NCBI GenBank assembly: GCA_031282485.1
Contig: JAITDQ010000235.1
Location: 1 to 8,508 of the forward strand
Direction of reading: 5' to 3'
Length of the DNA: 8,508 nucleotides
Source of the DNA: Tannerella sp.
Lineage (GTDB): Bacteria > Bacteroidota > Bacteroidia > Bacteroidales > Tannerellaceae
In this document: positions 7,539 to 8,508 of the stretch, in pieces
Layout: every line of letters begins with the position of its first letter
Numbering within the stretch: position 1 is the stretch's first letter
Position numbers and translations under genes: made by a program
The notes under the pieces: model-generated
Databases searched by the model: none
Told to the model about the DNA's origin: nothing
The model's input: only the letters and a program-made list of their open reading frames with translations

Positions 7539-8150
7539 ATGATTACAGTACACATAACAGACGACCACAAAATGTTTACCGAGGGATTGCGCATTTTGAT
7601 AAATGAATCGACCATCGCTACCGTAACAGGCGTATCTCATTCCCTGTCGGAATGTAGAAAAGTCCTTGCCTTTAAAAGACCGGATGTTTTATTGCTTGAC
7701 ATCAAATTACCGGACGGCAACGGAATTGATTTCTGCGCCGAAATACATGAAAAATATCCCGAACTTAAAACATTGGCGCTCACTACCCACGACGAATATT
7801 CCGTCCTGCGCCGCATGATGGAAAACGGTGCGAATGGCTATATCCTGAAAAACGCTCTTTCCGAAGAAATCATTACCGGAATAGAAGCCGTAATGAACGG
7901 CGAAGTATTTCTCTGTGAAGAAATAGATGCGCTTATCAAAAAACAGAAAAATCAGGCGATATGGCTTACAACACGCGAACAGGAGCTATTACGCCTTATC
8001 GTTGACGGTTATACAAACCAGGAAATGGCCGACAAACTGTACCTCGGCGTTGAAACGGTCAAAACCTACCGCAAAAATCTTATCCTGAAACTCGGAGCAA
8101 AAAACTCTATGGTACTCGTAAAAATGGCACTCGAAAACAAATTGATATAA
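7539..8150 (+). CDS. NarL/LuxR-family response regulator
   Basis: This 203-residue DNA-binding regulator has a receiver domain (1-120) with acidic pocket Asp8-Asp9, phospho-acceptor Asp54 (LLLDIKLPDGNG), Thr82 and Lys104, and a LuxR-type helix-turn-helix domain (about 139-203) with LTTREQELLRLI and YTNQEMADKLYLGVETVKTYRKNLILKLGAKN. The receiver and output domains have usual length and spacing. The frame is open further upstream, overlapping the kinase end, but the receiver fold begins at Met 7539 (MITVHITDDHK), 25 bases after the kinase stop. It should be phosphorylated by that kinase and control transcription of unknown targets; no binding site can be named from the window. A structured, terminator-like region follows. 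Confidence 0.95.
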   Translation: MITVHITDDHKMFTEGLRILINESTIATVTGVSHSLSECRKVLAFKRPDVLLLDIKLPDGNGIDFCAEIHEKYPELKTLALTTHDEYSVLRRMMENGANGYILKNALSEEIITGIEAVMNGEVFLCEEIDALIKKQKNQAIWLTTREQELLRLIVDGYTNQEMADKLYLGVETVKTYRKNLILKLGAKNSMVLVKMALENKLI

Positions 8151-8271
8151 AGTGCAACACATGACAAACGTACGACACCATTTACGATGTTCTTGACGGA
8201 TTATGCGGCACGGCAGCGATAGTAATACTTATTTTTTTTCTCGTTTATTGCCGGACTGTTCATATCAAACA

Positions 8272-8341
8272 AATGACGCTTTAGAATGTCTCGTCACCGC
8301 AAATGCAACGAAGCAATCCAAGCGTCATTCTTCTTTTTTTC
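8272..8341 (+). terminator. Long-loop terminator candidate after the response regulator
   Basis: AATGACGCTT (8272-8281) pairs perfectly with AAGCGTCATT (8320-8329), enclosing 38 bases, and is followed by CTTC and a seven-T run. It lies about 120 bases after the regulator stop and most likely ends that operon's transcript. The long loop is unusual for a simple terminator, so it could also be the 3' part of a structured RNA. Confidence 0.6.
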
Positions 8342-8345
8342 TCAT

Positions 8346-8375
8346 GTAAATGAGGCGGCGCAGGAAGCCGTTTAC
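8346..8375 (+). other. Bulged stem-loop
   Basis: GTAAA (8346-8350) pairs with TTTAC (8371-8375), and CGGC (8356-8359) with GCCG (8367-8370). A five-base bulge TGAGG sits on the 5' side, and the loop is GCAGGAA. No T tract follows. It lies between the long-loop terminator candidate and the 9-base-pair hairpin. Confidence 0.45.
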
Positions 8376-8383
8376 TTATCAAA

Positions 8384-8417
8384 ACACATAAAAACAGGAA
8401 CGACGTCACGTCGTTCC
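8384..8417 (-). terminator. Terminator candidate for a leftward transcript from beyond the right edge
   Basis: GGAACGACG (8397-8405) and CGTCGTTCC (8409-8417) form a perfect 9-base-pair stem with a 3-base loop. Read leftwards, the stem is followed by TGTTTTTATG, a usable T tract. Read rightwards, no T tract follows, so on the plus strand it could only be a structural or 5' protective hairpin. Confidence 0.55.
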
Positions 8418-8464
8418 CATCAAAGCTAAAACTAAATCTAAACAAAAACACTAAAAATGATATC

Positions 8465-8496
8465 GCTCTTGGTCAAACAAGAGCTTTTATTTTCTT
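8465..8496 (+). terminator. Rightward intrinsic terminator
   Basis: GCTCTTG (8465-8471) pairs perfectly with CAAGAGC (8478-8484) around loop GTCAAA, followed by TTTTATTTTCTT. This is a good rho-independent signal for a plus-strand transcript, either read-through from the two-component operon or a short RNA starting near 8390. Confidence 0.65.
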
Positions 8497-8508
8497 CTAT
8501 CACGCACA

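Larger units (their letters stand above)
8151..8508. other. 358-base non-coding region with several stem-loops
   Basis: No convincing gene is present on either strand. The first 120 bases are plain apart from an eight-T run at 8232-8239. From 8272 on there are four stem-loops in a row (8272-8329, 8346-8375, 8397-8417, 8465-8484), given separately where supported. An A-rich, G-poor linker (8418-8459) contains CTAAA four times, the first three in 6-base phase (8426, 8432, 8438, then 8451). Confidence 0.7.

Noticed and set aside
8165..8172. Exact -7 box TACGTTTG on the minus strand just past the response regulator
   Set aside because: No -33 element lies at the right distance and no gene starts downstream on that strand; an antisense promoter cannot be excluded but is unsupported.
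8219..8240. Weak hairpin before an eight-T run
   Set aside because: The stem is only about three base pairs, too weak to call a terminator.
8458..8508. Open frame starting MISLLVKQEL and running off the right edge
   Set aside because: It passes straight through the terminator hairpin and T tract, is only 17 residues in the window and matches no family I recognise.

Overview
The window looks like a chromosomal stretch from a member of the order Bacteroidales (Bacteroidota). The evidence is a GyrB of about 650 residues that lacks the enterobacterial insertion, a Bacteroidota-type RecO, a lipoprotein of the mammalian-like glutaminyl cyclase family, near-absence of Shine-Dalgarno sites, and several promoters matching the Bacteroidota pattern TTTG-N19-TAnnTTTG. 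The genus cannot be fixed from sequence alone.

Left part, minus strand (1-4869): gyrB is read leftwards from a candidate promoter at 4839-4869. A 585-residue fusion of a C26 gamma-glutamyl hydrolase domain with an M19 membrane-dipeptidase-like domain follows after 34 bases. A glutaminyl-cyclase-like lipoprotein comes next, after a 140-base gap holding short palindromes, and is cut by the left window edge.

Middle, minus strand (4901-5565): two nearly identical tRNA-Glu genes (anticodons CTC and TTC) flank rpsT (ribosomal protein S20). A well-formed promoter lies before tRNA-Glu(TTC), one intrinsic terminator lies between rpsT and tRNA-Glu(CTC), and a second lies after tRNA-Glu(CTC). This is a compact translation cluster of mixed tRNA and mRNA.

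Right part, plus strand (5597-8508): recO is divergent from the tRNA/rpsT cluster, and the two promoters flank a 36-base near-perfect palindrome. After a putative terminator come a small membrane histidine kinase and a NarL/LuxR-type response regulator in one operon with its own promoter. The last 358 bases hold no convincing gene but contain at least four stem-loops, two or three of them terminator-like. These could be transcript ends or a small RNA.

Most genes are housekeeping. The features most worth a second look are the C26-M19 fusion enzyme, the tRNA-Glu/rpsT/tRNA-Glu sandwich with its internal terminator, the dyad between divergent promoters, the sensor kinase with almost no periplasmic domain, and the structured region at the right end. 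I saw no CRISPR array, transposon, phage gene or defence system.
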